Of a stretch of 64,000 bases of DNA, positions 1 to 9,415 are shown one piece after another. Each line of letters starts with the position of its first letter. Position 1 is the first letter of the stretch. Made by a program: the position numbers and the translations under genes. The notes beneath the pieces were generated by a model. That model was not told the DNA's origin and did no database searches. It saw only the letters and a list, made by a program, of their open reading frames with translations. This stretch comes from Ferrithrix thermotolerans DSM 19514 (lineage in GTDB: Bacteria > Actinomycetota > Acidimicrobiia > Acidimicrobiales > CAIXPF01), in the NCBI GenBank assembly GCA_945906305.1, contig CAMDQT010000007.1, positions 1 to 64,000 on the forward strand, given 5' to 3'.

Positions 1-747
1 GAGGCGGGCTTCTTGCCTTCGATCGAGGAGCTTGAGTCCTTGGTCACCGCGCGCACCCGGGTGATGGTGTTGAACTTCCCGTCCAATCCAACCGGGGCCT
101 GCGCCGACGCCGCGCAGCTTGGCGCGCTGGTCGAGTTCGCCCGTCGTCACGACCTGTGGGTAGTGGCCGACGAGTGTTATGACGAGCTGACCTTCAGTGC
201 CGAGGTGGTCAGCGCGAAGGCCGTAGACCCCTATGAACGAATCATCAGCGTGTACAGCTTCTCCAAGACGTACGCGATGACGGGCTGGCGAGTGGGTTAC
301 GCCTTCGCCCCGGCGGCGACACTGGCGGTGATGGGACGTATGCAAGAGCCCTTGGTCTCCTGCGTGAACGCCCCGGCGCAATACGCCGCCCTCGCCGCGC
401 TGCACGGGCCCCAGGACGTGGTGGCCGAGATGCGCGAGACCTACCGCCGTCGGGCCGAGGCGGCACGGGCAGTGCTGGTGGATGCCGGGGTCGGCGTGCC
501 GCGGCCCGACGGGGCGTTCTACCTGTGGGTTGACACCTCGGGCGATGCCCGCGACTCGCTGCGCCTGGCTCAAGACCTGCTGGCGGCGGAGCACGTGGCA
601 GTCGCTCCGGGCCTGGCCTTCGGCCCCAGCGGCCGTCACCGGTTACGGGTCTCGCTGGCTTCCTCCGATGATGACCTGCTTGAAGGCTGCCGCCGGCTGG
701 CCAGATTCCTCGGGCCGACCCGGGGCGGAGTGACAGGAACGGTGTGA
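1..747 (+). CDS. Class I/II PLP-dependent aminotransferase, 3' part
   Basis: The reading frame is open from base 1, so the N-terminus lies outside the window; 248 codons remain. Class I aminotransferases move an amino group between an amino acid and a 2-oxo acid using pyridoxal phosphate. The visible part has the substrate/cofactor motif NFPSNPTG, the Asp-Tyr pair DECYDEL of the PLP pocket and the Schiff-base lysine in SFSKTYAMTGWR (Lys codon at 265-267). The C-terminal small domain contains the substrate-carboxylate Arg region near RLRVSLA. The substrate cannot be told from this fragment. Its stop overlaps the start of the methyltransferase downstream by one base (TGATG), suggesting translational coupling. 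Confidence 0.9.
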   Translation, partial: EAGFLPSIEELESLVTARTRVMVLNFPSNPTGACADAAQLGALVEFARRHDLWVVADECYDELTFSAEVVSAKAVDPYERIISVYSFSKTYAMTGWRVGYAFAPAATLAVMGRMQEPLVSCVNAPAQYAALAALHGPQDVVAEMRETYRRRAEAARAVLVDAGVGVPRPDGAFYLWVDTSGDARDSLRLAQDLLAAEHVAVAPGLAFGPSGRHRLRVSLASSDDDLLEGCRRLARFLGPTRGGVTGTV

Positions 748-1526
748 TGGTGTGGAATCCCGGTCAGTACCTCCGCTTCGGTGATGAACGGTCCCAGCCC
801 TTCCATGACCTGTTGCATCGCGTGCCGGTGTCCACGGCGGGGCTGGTGGTCGACCTCGGTTGTGGTCCTGGACAGCTCACTGCGACGTTGGCCGACCGCT
901 TCGCAGGGGCCACGGTGATCGGGGTTGACTCCTCGCCTCAGATGATCGCGGCGGCAACGGCGCATCAAGGCCCAGCGGTGCACTTCGAGTTGGCGGACAT
1001 CAGAAACTGGCAGCCGCCCCGTCCCGTTGACGTCCTGGTGTCGAACGCGACCCTGCAATGGCTCCCCGGCCACCTCGGGTTACTCGGCCAGTTCTGGTCA
1101 TTGGTGCGGCCGGGCGGGTGGTTCGCGTTCCAGGTACCCGGCAATTTCTCTTCGCGCAGCCATCTCAGCATCGCCGCTCAGGTGGCATCGCCGCGTTGGC
1201 GGTCGCGTTTGGATGCCGCCGCACTTGAACGACCGCGCTCCGCCGAGCCGCAGGCGTACCTGGATCAACTGGCAACATTGGGGGCCGAGACCCAGGTGTG
1301 GGAGACGACGTATTATCACGTCTTGTCGGGGCCTGATCCGGTGCTGGAGTGGATTCGGGCTACGGCGTTGCGGCCCGTCCTCGCCTTGCTCGCCGGGCTT
1401 GAAGCGGACGAGCAGGCGGCCTTCGAAGCCGAACTGGCCGAACGGTTGCGACGGGCCTACCCGCCGGGTGCGCACGGTACCGTCTTTCCCTTCCGACGAA
1501 TCTTCGCGGTGGCCCGTCGGCGGTGA
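747..1526 (+). CDS. SAM-dependent methyltransferase, trans-aconitate 2-methyltransferase-like
   Basis: A 259-residue class I methyltransferase. The N-terminus (WNPGQYLRFGDER) is the pattern typical of trans-aconitate methyltransferase, followed by SAM motif I VVDLGCGPGQLT at about residues 32-43, motif II acidic residue in GVDSS, and a SNATLQWL motif IV region. Tam enzymes methylate trans-aconitate, a spontaneous by-product of the citric acid cycle that inhibits aconitase. The length matches the family. ATG at 747 is preferred over GTG at 744 because it gives the family N-terminus and a TGATG overlap with the aminotransferase stop. The substrate is inferred only from overall similarity, and a related small-molecule methyltransferase is possible. 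Confidence 0.8.
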   Translation: MVWNPGQYLRFGDERSQPFHDLLHRVPVSTAGLVVDLGCGPGQLTATLADRFAGATVIGVDSSPQMIAAATAHQGPAVHFELADIRNWQPPRPVDVLVSNATLQWLPGHLGLLGQFWSLVRPGGWFAFQVPGNFSSRSHLSIAAQVASPRWRSRLDAAALERPRSAEPQAYLDQLATLGAETQVWETTYYHVLSGPDPVLEWIRATALRPVLALLAGLEADEQAAFEAELAERLRRAYPPGAHGTVFPFRRIFAVARRR

Positions 1527-1551
1527 TCGAGAGGCGGGTAGGTTCGGGGCC

Positions 1552-1935
1552 ATGCTCGATCCCAAGGTCGTCTCCCTTGCCCAGGCCAAGAACTTCGCTG
1601 CGCTGAGCACACTGCTGCCAGATGGTCAGCCTCAGACCCACGTGATGTGGGTCGACGCCGACGATGAACACGTGTTGATCAACACCGAGTTGCATCGCCA
1701 GAAAGCCAAGAACGTGCTCCGCGACCCTCGCGTCTCGGTGGCCATCATCAACGCCGCGGACCCCTACGACTTTGTGGAGGTGCGCGGGACCGTCGACGAG
1801 GTCGTCCACGGCCCGGTCGCCCGCGCCCACATCGACGCGCTGGCGTTGAAGTACACGGGTAAGCCCTACGCTCGAGAAGTGCAGTCGGAGCGGGTGATCC
1901 TGCGCATTGCGGTGACCCGAACGGTGCTGCGTTGA
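1552..1935 (+). CDS. PPOX-class F420-dependent oxidoreductase
   Basis: A 127-residue split-barrel protein of the pyridoxamine 5'-phosphate oxidase-like fold. The order of motifs (NFAALSTLLPDGQPQTHVMW, then VLINTELHRQKAKN, DPRVSVAI, VEVRGTV and SERVILRI) is that of actinobacterial single-domain PPOX proteins that bind coenzyme F420 rather than FMN. Such enzymes reduce small quinones or enones; the substrate here is unknown. ATG at 1552 was chosen because upstream sequence is the end of the methyltransferase gene in another frame. It lies 25 bases after that gene and is probably cotranscribed with it. Confidence 0.85.
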   Translation: MLDPKVVSLAQAKNFAALSTLLPDGQPQTHVMWVDADDEHVLINTELHRQKAKNVLRDPRVSVAIINAADPYDFVEVRGTVDEVVHGPVARAHIDALALKYTGKPYAREVQSERVILRIAVTRTVLR

Positions 1936-1954
1936 CCACCACGATGGTGCGGGG

Positions 1955-2965
1955 ATGATCCCCCCTGCTCGTAGGGTGATCGAGCTCGACGATGTGCAAC
2001 GTGGCGCCTTGCGGCTGCGCGGTGTCGCCCATCGCACCCCGGTGCTGCGTTCCAGCACCCTGGATGCCGCGGCCGGTGCAGAGATCTTCCTCAAGGCTGA
2101 ATGCTTTCAACGTACCGGCTCGTTCAAATTTCGTGGCGCCTACAACGCGCTGGCGGCGATGCCGGCGGACCAACGCCGCCGTGGCGTGGTGACCGGTTCG
2201 TCGGGCAACCATGGCGCGGCGGTGGCGCTCGCGGCACGATTGTTCGGGGTGGCGGCCACGGTCGTGATGCCCGAGGATGCCCCGGCTAACAAACGCGTGG
2301 CGACGATGGCCTACGGGGCGACAGTCGTGGCCTACGACCGCTACCACGAAGACCGCGATCAGCGCTGTGCTGAGCTGGCCGAACGTCACGGGTTGGTGAT
2401 GGTTCCCGCCTTTGACGATCCAATGGTCATGGCCGGCCAGGGCACGTTGGCGCTGGAGTTGTTCGAGGAAGTCCCGGACCTTGACGTGCTGGTCGTCTGT
2501 GTCGGCGGCGGGGGCTTGATGGCCGGTTGTGCCACGGTGGCGAAGTCGCGTACCCGCAGCGTGGAAGTCGTCGGGGTGGAGCCCGCCGCCAGCGACGACC
2601 ATCGTCGTAGCCTGGCCGCGGGGGAGCGGGTCCGACTTGATGCCGTGGTTCGCTCTATCGCCGATGGGCAGCTGGTGGTGGTGCCGGGGGAGCTGACCTT
2701 TGCGGTGAACCGACATCTCGTGGACCGCTTCGAGACGGTCACCGACGACGAGATCGTGTCCGCCATGGCGATGCTATTCGAGCGGCTGAAGGTGGTGGCC
2801 GAACCGAGCGGGGCGTCGGCGCTCGCTGCGGTGCTCAGCGGGACAGTGGACCGTCGCGGGGCCAGGATCGGGGTCACCCTCTCCGGCGGCAACATTGACG
2901 TGGAGCGTTTCGCCGCCCTGCTGGCTCCGGCCGCTCGAGCTGCGGAGGAGACCCGCTCAACTTGA
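1955..2965 (+). CDS. Threonine/serine dehydratase-like PLP enzyme (fold type II)
   Basis: A 336-residue beta-family PLP enzyme. The PLP lysine is in GSFKFRGAYNAL (around residue 54), the phosphate-cradle motif is SSGNHGAAVA and the Gly-rich loop is CVGGGGLMAG. There is no C-terminal ACT/regulatory domain, so this is the short catabolic type rather than biosynthetic IlvA. Family members deaminate threonine or serine to 2-oxo acids, or act as serine racemase or hydroxyaspartate lyase, and the sequence alone does not separate these. A second, shorter paralogue lies at 61093-62010. It ends 4 bases before the convergent membrane-protein gene. Confidence 0.85.
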   Translation: MIPPARRVIELDDVQRGALRLRGVAHRTPVLRSSTLDAAAGAEIFLKAECFQRTGSFKFRGAYNALAAMPADQRRRGVVTGSSGNHGAAVALAARLFGVAATVVMPEDAPANKRVATMAYGATVVAYDRYHEDRDQRCAELAERHGLVMVPAFDDPMVMAGQGTLALELFEEVPDLDVLVVCVGGGGLMAGCATVAKSRTRSVEVVGVEPAASDDHRRSLAAGERVRLDAVVRSIADGQLVVVPGELTFAVNRHLVDRFETVTDDEIVSAMAMLFERLKVVAEPSGASALAAVLSGTVDRRGARIGVTLSGGNIDVERFAALLAPAARAAEETRST

Positions 2966-2969
2966 GCGG

Positions 2970-3377
2970 TCAGCCGCCGCCGAGTTGCACGCCGAACAAC
3001 ACTGCGGCCATTGCCGTGAACAGGCCGACCGCGCCCCATATGCCCCGAGATGCGGGGGCTGTGGCCTGGCCGTGCAGGAAGGCACCGACGCCCGAGCCTG
3101 CCACCAACAACAGCTTGACGAACAGGGTCACCTGGTAGCCGGCTGGGGTGTTGGCCATATCGATGGCGGTGATGTTCCACACACCGGTCAGTACGGCGAT
3201 AGCGAAGGCCGGCCAGGCGATCCGGTTGAATTGGCGGGCGAAGGCTTTGGGCAGGTCACCGCCGGCGGCCCGAAGGACGGGGAGCAGCCCGACAAGGGTG
3301 AGTTGGCCGCCCACCCAGACCGTGATTGCAAGCAGGTGAAGGGTGAGGCGGATCGTGCGGACGGTGAGGGGCAACAT
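2970..3377 (-). CDS. Small integral membrane protein, CopD/DUF2269-like
   Basis: A 135-residue very hydrophobic protein with about four membrane helices: roughly residues 8-32, 49-70, 80-100 and 112-132. The first helix carries the pattern LHLLAITVWVGGQL, with the His and Trp-Val-Gly-Gly typical of CopD-type and DUF2269-type membrane proteins, in which the conserved His may bind heme or copper. No function can be assigned beyond this. It is convergent with the dehydratase gene and divergent from the PPOX-fold gene at 3447. Confidence 0.7.
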   Translation of the reverse strand: MLPLTVRTIRLTLHLLAITVWVGGQLTLVGLLPVLRAAGGDLPKAFARQFNRIAWPAFAIAVLTGVWNITAIDMANTPAGYQVTLFVKLLLVAGSGVGAFLHGQATAPASRGIWGAVGLFTAMAAVLFGVQLGGG

Positions 3378-3446
3378 GCACTGATGGTTCTACCCGACCG
3401 TCAAGGCGCATGACCAGTGCAAGGCACGTCGGCGTAGGATTCGACG

Positions 3447-4043
3447 ATGCGACCGGAGTTGTATTCCGCGGGGGCCCGTGAGCTACAGGCTCAATTCGAC
3501 ACGACCCGTTTGGCCGACCGGCTTGAGGAACGGTCGGTTCTGGACACCCTTGAGGCGTGGCACATCAAGGTGATTGAACGCTCGACGTTCTTCTTCTTGG
3601 CCACCGCCGACGTACACGGCTGGCCGGATGTCTCCTACAAGGGCGGCGCGGCCGGGTTCGTGCAGGTGCTCGATCCGTCGACCCTGGCCTTTCCCAGCTA
3701 CGACGGAAACGGCATGTTTCGTTCGATGGGCAACATCGCTGACACCGGCAAGGTGTCCTTGCTCTTCGTCGATTTCGACAAACCGAAGCGGATCCGCATC
3801 CACGGCACTGCGGTACTGCACGACGATCCGACGTGGCTGGCGCGTTTCGAAGCCGCCGAGTTGGTGGTGGAGGTACAGATCGGCCGGGCATTCTTCAACT
3901 GCCCGCGCTACTTGCACAACCTCGCGGGCGGTGAGTTGTCGCCGCACGCCCCTCGTGAGGGTCACACCGTGGCCGAGGCAGAGTGGAAGTCGCTGCCGGA
4001 ATGGGCCGAAGTCTCGCCGGGGGGAGCTACAACCGGCCCATAG
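3447..4043 (+). CDS. Pyridoxamine 5'-phosphate oxidase-family FMN-binding protein
   Basis: A 198-residue split-barrel flavoprotein. After an N-terminal helical segment the sequence FFLATADVHGWPDVSYKGG and later LAFPSYDGNGMFRSMGNI match the larger PPOX-fold family in which FMN binds at the dimer interface. IRIHGTAVL forms the next barrel strand and a CPRYLHN segment the C-terminal helix region. The true pyridoxal phosphate synthesis enzyme (PdxH) is shorter on this motif set, so I infer a general FMN-dependent oxidoreductase rather than PdxH. It stands alone between two minus-strand genes. Confidence 0.75.
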   Translation: MRPELYSAGARELQAQFDTTRLADRLEERSVLDTLEAWHIKVIERSTFFFLATADVHGWPDVSYKGGAAGFVQVLDPSTLAFPSYDGNGMFRSMGNIADTGKVSLLFVDFDKPKRIRIHGTAVLHDDPTWLARFEAAELVVEVQIGRAFFNCPRYLHNLAGGELSPHAPREGHTVAEAEWKSLPEWAEVSPGGATTGP

Positions 4044-4086
4044 GCCAAGGTGCGTCTCGGTGGCTGAGTAAACGGCGGCAGCTACC

Positions 4087-5256
4087 TCAGATCACACCGT
4101 CAGCCCGCAGCGCCTCGGCATCGAGGCCCAGTTCGCCATACACCTCGGTATTGTGTTGGCCAAATCCGGGGCTGACGCTAAGCCTTGGAGGGGCTTGGTG
4201 GTCGAACCGTAGCGGGCTCTGGGGCAACGCGATCGTCCCGTAGATTGGATGATCGATGTCGCGGATGGCCTCCCGCTGGCGGAGATGTTCATCGTGCAGC
4301 ACCTCGACGAGGGTCCGTACCGGCGCGGCGGGCACGCGAAAGTGCGCACAAGCGGCGAAGACGGCGGCCTTGGTTTGCGTGACGGTCCATGCCGCCACCA
4401 ATTCGTCCACCTCATCGAGGTGGGCGGCGCGGCTGCCGTTGTCCACGTAACGCGGGTCTCCGATGAGTTCGGGCCGACTCATGGCATGGGCCAGGTTGGC
4501 CCAGTGCTCCTCCGCGGTACAGATCAGGGCGATGGCTCCGTCGGTGGTCGGATACACGTTGTAGGGCGCGACCGCGAGGCCGCTGTGGCGGTTGCCGGTG
4601 CGGCCCACTGAGCCGGTGCCGATGAGCGTGCCCCAATTCGATGCCATCGACATCAGCGTCACCTCTTGCATGGCGACCTCGACATGGCCGCCGATCCCGG
4701 TGTGCTCGCGTTCGAACAGCGCCGTCATCAGCCCGGCATACAAGTGCACCCCGCCGAGGAAGTCGACGATCTGCGGCCCGGCCTTCACGGGCGGCCCCTC
4801 GGGGAATCCAGTGACGGACATGGCCCCGCCGTAAGCCTGCACCGTGAGGTCCATGGCCAGGCGGTCGCGGTCGGGCCCCGACAACCCGTAACCGGACCCG
4901 GAGCCGTAGCACAGTCGAGGGTTTCCTTCGTGCAGTACGTCCCAGCCGACGCCGAGGCGGTCGAGGACGCCGGGGGCGAAATTTTCGATCAAGACATCGG
5001 CGGTCTTGGCCATCTGGAGGAGCAACTCCCGGCCCCGCGGATGTTTGAGGTCCAAGGTGATGTCCCGCTTGCCGGAGTTGAGGATGGCGAAGGGCACCGA
5101 CCCACCTTGGACCTGTTCCCGGCGGCGCAGCGGTTCACCTCGGGGCGGCTCGATCTTGATCACGTCGGCGCCCGCGGCGGCGAAGAGGAACCCGCAGTAA
5201 GGGCCTTGGTACACCTGGCCGAGATCGAGGACCCGGAGGTGGGCGAGCCCGGCCAT
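4087..5256 (-). CDS. CaiB/BaiF family III CoA-transferase
   Basis: A 389-residue family III CoA transferase, the usual full length. It begins [19 protein letters not shown] and continues to [16 protein letters not shown], the CoA-binding signature. The catalytic Asp lies in [14 protein letters not shown], followed by [12 protein letters not shown]. These enzymes move CoA between carboxylic acids through an enzyme-aspartyl-CoA anhydride; the acids here are unknown. ATG at 5256 overlaps the stop of the upstream deleted LLM gene (TGATG), so both are likely translated from one mRNA. A TTG at 5259 is an alternative start. Confidence 0.9.
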   Translation of the reverse strand: MAGLAHLRVLDLGQVYQGPYCGFLFAAAGADVIKIEPPRGEPLRRREQVQGGSVPFAILNSGKRDITLDLKHPRGRELLLQMAKTADVLIENFAPGVLDRLGVGWDVLHEGNPRLCYGSGSGYGLSGPDRDRLAMDLTVQAYGGAMSVTGFPEGPPVKAGPQIVDFLGGVHLYAGLMTALFEREHTGIGGHVEVAMQEVTLMSMASNWGTLIGTGSVGRTGNRHSGLAVAPYNVYPTTDGAIALICTAEEHWANLAHAMSRPELIGDPRYVDNGSRAAHLDEVDELVAAWTVTQTKAAVFAACAHFRVPAAPVRTLVEVLHDEHLRQREAIRDIDHPIYGTIALPQSPLRFDHQAPPRLSVSPGFGQHNTEVYGELGLDAEALRADGVI

Positions 5257-5699
5257 CAACGTCCGCCGACTACGTCGCGCCCGTAGCGCAGCACACCTTC
5301 GGCGTCGCTCACTTGGCTGCCGAGTCCGACCATACCGTTTACCGGAACCAGTACCCGATGCACGCCGCGCCGCTCCAGCTCGGCGATCTCCGCCGGATCA
5401 TCAGGAGCGCTGAGGGTGATCTCGATACGGTTCGGGTCACGGCCCGCGGCGACTTTGCTTTGGCCGCCAACGATGAAACTGAGCCATACCAGTGGGTCGG
5501 GGATGGGCATGGAGTTGTCAGCGGTCATCTTGCCGCTCGCGGCGTAGGGGTAGACCGACTCGTAGCTGTCGGGCACGACCACATGCTCGATCGTCCAGAT
5601 CGACTCGAACCCGGCCTCTTCGGCCGCCTGGGCGATTTCGATCGCGGCGCCGGGCTCGGTGAATGGGCCGAGGTTGGCGTAACGCAGTCCGAACTTCAT
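5256..5699 (-). CDS. Internally deleted LLM-class (F420/flavin) oxidoreductase, probable remnant
   Basis: The 147-residue product starts like a normal luciferase-like monooxygenase of the F420 type ([32 protein letters not shown], then [11 protein letters not shown]) and ends like one ([27 protein letters not shown]). The middle of the TIM barrel, which in the family is about 140-150 residues holding cofactor-binding strands, is missing. The junction is in frame near 5465-5490 (complement), and a short piece VGGQSK, normally about residue 180, sits at the join. The family is normally about 280-300 residues. Activity is unlikely, but the frame and the coupled downstream CoA transferase are intact. 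Confidence 0.75.
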   Translation of the reverse strand: MKFGLRYANLGPFTEPGAAIEIAQAAEEAGFESIWTIEHVVVPDSYESVYPYAASGKMTADNSMPIPDPLVWLSFIVGGQSKVAAGRDPNRIEITLSAPDDPAEIAELERRGVHRVLVPVNGMVGLGSQVSDAEGVLRYGRDVVGGR

Positions 5700-5738
5700 G
5701 GGTCCCCCTTGTCCAAGGGCACGGTATCGTCCAAGGCC

Positions 5739-6332
5739 ATGCTCGTGCTCGCCTCGGCTTCACCTCGTCGGCGCCAGTTGCTGGAGCCATTCGTGGCCTT
5801 CGAGGTCTGCCCCGCCGATCTCGATGAGTCACCCCGTCCCGGTGAGGCGCCACGCGCTTACGTCCAGCGCCTCGCCGTGGACAAGGCCAAGGCGGTAGCG
5901 GTGCACGGCGACGCAGCAGCGGTTGTGCTCGCCGCGGACACGTCGCTCGATGTGGACGGCAGGATCGTTGGCAAGCCGGTCGATGCCGACGATGCCCGGG
6001 CGATTCTGTTGGCGCTATCGGGGCGAACCCACCTGGTTCATACCGGAGTCGCCATCGGCGAGGAGGTCTTCGCCGTTACCACCCGGGTGCGCTTTGTGCC
6101 ACTTTCGATATCGGCCATCGACTGGTATATCGCCACCGGTGAGCCCTTCGACGTGGCTGGCGCCTATGCCATTCAGGGTCGCGGTGCAGCGTTCGTCGCG
6201 GCCATCGAGGGCAGCTTCACCAACGTGGTCGGCCTGCCGTTGGCGGAGACCCTGGCCGCGCTGTCACGGGCGGGGGTTGCGGTGGCAGGCGGCGCTAGGG
6301 CGGAGGGGGCTGGGACAGCGTCGACCCGTTAG
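5739..6332 (+). CDS. maf: Maf-family nucleotide pyrophosphatase
   Basis: A 197-residue Maf/YhdE protein. The N-terminal signature [12 protein letters not shown], the [18 protein letters not shown] segment and the late [18 protein letters not shown] motif are all present. Maf enzymes hydrolyse noncanonical or canonical nucleoside triphosphates (dTTP/UTP or modified pyrimidines) to monophosphates, acting as house-cleaning enzymes and septum inhibitors. ATG at 5739 starts exactly at the family N-terminus, so the longer open frame upstream is not used. It is divergent from the LLM/CoA-transferase pair and followed closely by the AtuA gene. Confidence 0.9.
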   Translation: MLVLASASPRRRQLLEPFVAFEVCPADLDESPRPGEAPRAYVQRLAVDKAKAVAVHGDAAAVVLAADTSLDVDGRIVGKPVDADDARAILLALSGRTHLVHTGVAIGEEVFAVTTRVRFVPLSISAIDWYIATGEPFDVAGAYAIQGRGAAFVAAIEGSFTNVVGLPLAETLAALSRAGVAVAGGARAEGAGTASTR

Positions 6333-6341
6333 CGTCGGGCC

Positions 6342-8120
6342 ATGCCCACCGCCGATGGAGCCGTTCGTGTCGCAAACTGCAGCGGATTCTATGGAGACCG
6401 CCTTGCCGCCGCCCGGGAACAGGTCGCAGGGGGCGACATCGACTATCTCACCGGGGACTGGTTGGCGGAGCTCACCATGCTCATCTTGGCCCGAACTCGG
6501 GCCGGTGGCCGTAGCGGGGGCTGGGCGCGCACGTTCCTGACCCAGATGGAACAGGTGATGGGCACCTGCCTCGACAAGGGCATTCGGGTGGTGTCAAACG
6601 CCGGCGGCCTCGACCCGGCCGGTTGTGCCGCCGCGGTCGCCGAGTTGGCCGAGAAGCTGGGCCTAGCGCCGCGTATCGCCTACGTCGCCGGTGACGACCT
6701 GATGGGTCGGCTCGATGAACTGGCCGCCGCCGGGGTGAGCTTCACGAACCTCGACACAGCCGAGTCGCTGATCGACAAGGGCGTGGAGGTCATCACCGCC
6801 AACGCCTACCTCGGTTGTTGGGGCATCGTCGACGCGCTGGGCCGCGGGGCCGACATTGTGGTCACCGGTCGGGCAACGGACGCGGCCATCGTCATGGGCC
6901 CGCCGGCGCATGCGTTCGGCTGGCAGCGCGATGACTGGGATCGCCTGGCCGGCGCCTGCGTAGCCGGCCACGTCATCGAGTGCGGGGCGCAGGCCACCGG
7001 GGGTAACTATTCGTTCTTCACCGAGGTGCCGGGCATGGATTACGCCGGTTTCCCCATCGCCGAGATCTACCCTGACGGCTCCTCGGTCATCACCAAGCAT
7101 CGGGGCAGCGGCGGGCAGGTGTCCATTGGTACGGTCACCTCGCAGTTGCTCTACGAGATCGGCTCGACGCGTTACGCCAACCCCGATGTGGTGTGCCGGT
7201 TCGACACGATAGATCTCGAGGAGCTCACGACAGACCGGGTCCGCATCTCGGGCACTCGGGGGGAGCCCGCACCGCCAACGCTGAAGGTGGCCATGAACTA
7301 CCAGGGCGGGTTTCGCAACGGGTTCAGTTTCGCCCTTACCGGCTTGGACATTGAAGAAAAGGCGGCGTTGCTCACCCGGCAGATGTGGTCGGCCTTTCCC
7401 GGCGGACCCGACTACTTCGACCAGGCCAGGGTGCAGTTGATCCGCACCGACAAGGCAGACCCGCAGTCCAACGAGGCGGCCACCGCGGTGCTCAAGATCA
7501 CGGTGAAGGACCGGGACGAACGCAAGGTGGGCCGGGCTTTCGCCAACCAGGCGGTGGAGTTCGGCCTGGCGTCCATTCCGGGTTTCTACGGTTTGTCGGG
7601 TGCCCCTGGGCCTGGTACGCCCTACGGCGTCTTCTGGCCCGCTCTGATCCCCAGTGACCTAGTGGTTCAGGAGGTCGTGGTCCTTGGCGAGGGACCTACC
7701 GTCGTGGACAACACACCGGCAGGTATGAAAGGGGTGGAGGTTGAGCCCGCGGCGATTGAGCTGCCGCCGTTGCCGGGCGGCGAGACTGCTCACGTACCGT
7801 TGGGTTTGTTGTTTGGTGCCCGCTCTGGGGACAAGGGTGGCAATGCCAACGTGGGGTTGTTTGCCCGCTCCGCCACGGCTTTTGCCTGGTTGGATCACTT
7901 TCTCACCGTCGAGCGCATGGCCCAACTTTTGCCCGACACCGCCGGGTTGGAGATACGCCGCTACCGCCTCCCCAATATCTGGTCGCTGAACTTCGTCATC
8001 GTCGGGTTCCTGGAGGAGGGTGTTGCCGCCTCATCCCGCCAGGACGGACAGGCCAAGAGCCTCGGCGAGTACGTACGGGCCAAGTACGCCGACATTCCCA
8101 CGGCGCTGCTCGGCACGTAA
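6342..8120 (+). CDS. AtuA-family protein (acyclic terpene utilization) with C-terminal AtuA-like domain
   Basis: A 592-residue protein. Residues 8-440 match the AtuA/DUF1446 family: [11 protein letters not shown], then [21 protein letters not shown], the [13 protein letters not shown] motif and [12 protein letters not shown]. The C-terminal 110 residues, starting about [19 protein letters not shown], form the small ferredoxin-fold AtuA-like domain that other bacteria encode separately. AtuA is required for citronellol/geranyl catabolism in Pseudomonas, though its chemistry is unresolved. This links to the acyl-CoA genes elsewhere in the window but does not prove terpene use. It starts 9 bases after maf and 10 bases before nthA. 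Confidence 0.85.
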   Translation: MPTADGAVRVANCSGFYGDRLAAAREQVAGGDIDYLTGDWLAELTMLILARTRAGGRSGGWARTFLTQMEQVMGTCLDKGIRVVSNAGGLDPAGCAAAVAELAEKLGLAPRIAYVAGDDLMGRLDELAAAGVSFTNLDTAESLIDKGVEVITANAYLGCWGIVDALGRGADIVVTGRATDAAIVMGPPAHAFGWQRDDWDRLAGACVAGHVIECGAQATGGNYSFFTEVPGMDYAGFPIAEIYPDGSSVITKHRGSGGQVSIGTVTSQLLYEIGSTRYANPDVVCRFDTIDLEELTTDRVRISGTRGEPAPPTLKVAMNYQGGFRNGFSFALTGLDIEEKAALLTRQMWSAFPGGPDYFDQARVQLIRTDKADPQSNEAATAVLKITVKDRDERKVGRAFANQAVEFGLASIPGFYGLSGAPGPGTPYGVFWPALIPSDLVVQEVVVLGEGPTVVDNTPAGMKGVEVEPAAIELPPLPGGETAHVPLGLLFGARSGDKGGNANVGLFARSATAFAWLDHFLTVERMAQLLPDTAGLEIRRYRLPNIWSLNFVIVGFLEEGVAASSRQDGQAKSLGEYVRAKYADIPTALLGT

Positions 8121-8130
8121 CGTTGCCGAT

Positions 8131-8781
8131 ATGAGCGGCTCCGAGCATCACGATCACGATCACGATCACGACGGCCATTCGGACGTGCCCTCCGACGTGG
8201 CGCTGCGGGCCAAGGCGCTGTTCTCGTTGTTGGCCGACAAGGGTCTGGTCGACCCCGATGGCGTCGACCGCATCGTCGAGGCCTACGAGCATCGGGTTGG
8301 ACCGCACTTGGGGGCCAAGGTGGTGGCTCGGGCCTGGGTCGAGGACGCCTACCGAGAGTCGTTGCTGGTCGATGGCACGGCGGCGGTGCAGGCACTGGGT
8401 GTCGGCGGTTGGCGCGATGGTTCTCGTCTGGTGGTGGTGGAGAATAGCGCTGAGGTCCACAACGTCGTGGTGTGCACCTTGTGCTCGTGCTACCCGTTGG
8501 CGCTGCTTGGGGTCCCGCCGGTCTGGTACAAGTCGGCCCCGTACCGCTCCAGGGTGGTGATGGATCCGCGGGGGGTGCTGGCGGAGTTCGGAACCCACGT
8601 CGGGCCCGAGGTCGAGGTCCGCGTGTGGGACTCCAACTCCGAGGTGCGTTATCTGGTTCTACCCGAGCGGCCATTGGGCACGGAGCATCTCGGTGAGCAG
8701 GAACTCGCGGCGCTGGTCGGCCGCAACGCCATGATCGGGGTCGAACGAGTGGCGGCGCCAGTCGGCGACGTGACGGACTGA
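8131..8781 (+). CDS. nthA: Nitrile hydratase alpha subunit, cobalt type
   Basis: A 216-residue alpha subunit that would hydrate nitriles to amides with a low-spin metal. The metal-binding claw is CTLCSC at residues 115-120; Thr at the second position marks the noncorrin cobalt type (the iron type has Ser). The claw is followed by YPLALLG, and the C-terminal half contains [18 protein letters not shown]. The N-terminus bears an unusual [11 protein letters not shown] run (residues 6-16), encoded by a hexamer repeat, which could bind cobalt or nickel. ATG at 8131 includes that run; Met starts further in would lose it. It forms an operon with beta subunit and activator. Confidence 0.93.
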   Translation: MSGSEHHDHDHDHDGHSDVPSDVALRAKALFSLLADKGLVDPDGVDRIVEAYEHRVGPHLGAKVVARAWVEDAYRESLLVDGTAAVQALGVGGWRDGSRLVVVENSAEVHNVVVCTLCSCYPLALLGVPPVWYKSAPYRSRVVMDPRGVLAEFGTHVGPEVEVRVWDSNSEVRYLVLPERPLGTEHLGEQELAALVGRNAMIGVERVAAPVGDVTD

Positions 8782-8785
8782 TTCG

Positions 8786-9415
8786 ATGAACGGCATTCAC
8801 GACCTCGGTGGTATGGCCGGGTTCGGTCCGGTATGGGCCGAACCCGAAGGGACCGAACCCAACTTTCACGCCGATTGGGAACCGAGCGTACTATCAAGTA
8901 TGTACGGGACCCTCCGGCTTCATCGCTGGAGCCTCGACGAGTTTCGCTTCACCATCGAACGTTCGGCGCCGGTGGACTACCTGCGCCGCAGCTATTACGA
9001 GAAGTGGCTTGCGGCGTTGGAGGAACTCGCGGTCCGTCATGGGCTGGTGGGGGAAGATGAGTTGGCCAGTGGGCGTGCTTCGCTGCCGGTCAAGCCGAAC
9101 GAGCATCCGTGGACACCCAGCTTCGAGGTGCCCGTGGCCGCGCCGCGCTTCGTTGCGGGCCAGGTGGTGCGTGCCGTCAACCGTCACCCAGTCGGGCACA
9201 CCCGCCAACCGCGCTACGTCAGAGGCCGGGTCGGAACCGTGGTCCGCGCCGTTGGGGCAGAGCCGCTGCCGGAGGAGGCCGCAATGGGTATCTGCACGCC
9301 GCAACGGCTGTATTTGGTGCGCTTTGAGGCGGCGGCGCTGTGGGGCCCCGATGCAGGTGGCAACGACGCCGTCTACCTCGAGTTGTGGGAGAGCTACTTG
9401 GAGGACCTTTCATGA
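8786..9415 (+). CDS. nthB: Nitrile hydratase beta subunit
   Basis: A 209-residue beta subunit. The N-terminus MNGIHDLGGMAGFGPV is diagnostic, as are YYEKWLAALEELAVRHG and the C-terminal SH3-like barrel beginning near FVAGQVVRAVNRHPVGHTR, with RYVRGRVGTV and LYLVRFEAAALWG. The beta subunit shapes the active-site tunnel, and its arginines hydrogen-bond to the oxidised cysteines of the alpha-subunit claw. The gene lies 4 bases after nthA, and its stop overlaps the next start (ATGA). It is slightly shorter than common cobalt-type beta subunits. Confidence 0.93.
   Translation: MNGIHDLGGMAGFGPVWAEPEGTEPNFHADWEPSVLSSMYGTLRLHRWSLDEFRFTIERSAPVDYLRRSYYEKWLAALEELAVRHGLVGEDELASGRASLPVKPNEHPWTPSFEVPVAAPRFVAGQVVRAVNRHPVGHTRQPRYVRGRVGTVVRAVGAEPLPEEAAMGICTPQRLYLVRFEAAALWGPDAGGNDAVYLELWESYLEDLS

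Noticed and set aside
8149-8172. (cacgat) repeat as a possible CRISPR-like or regulatory repeat
   Set aside because: It is in frame inside nthA and simply encodes alternating His-Asp.
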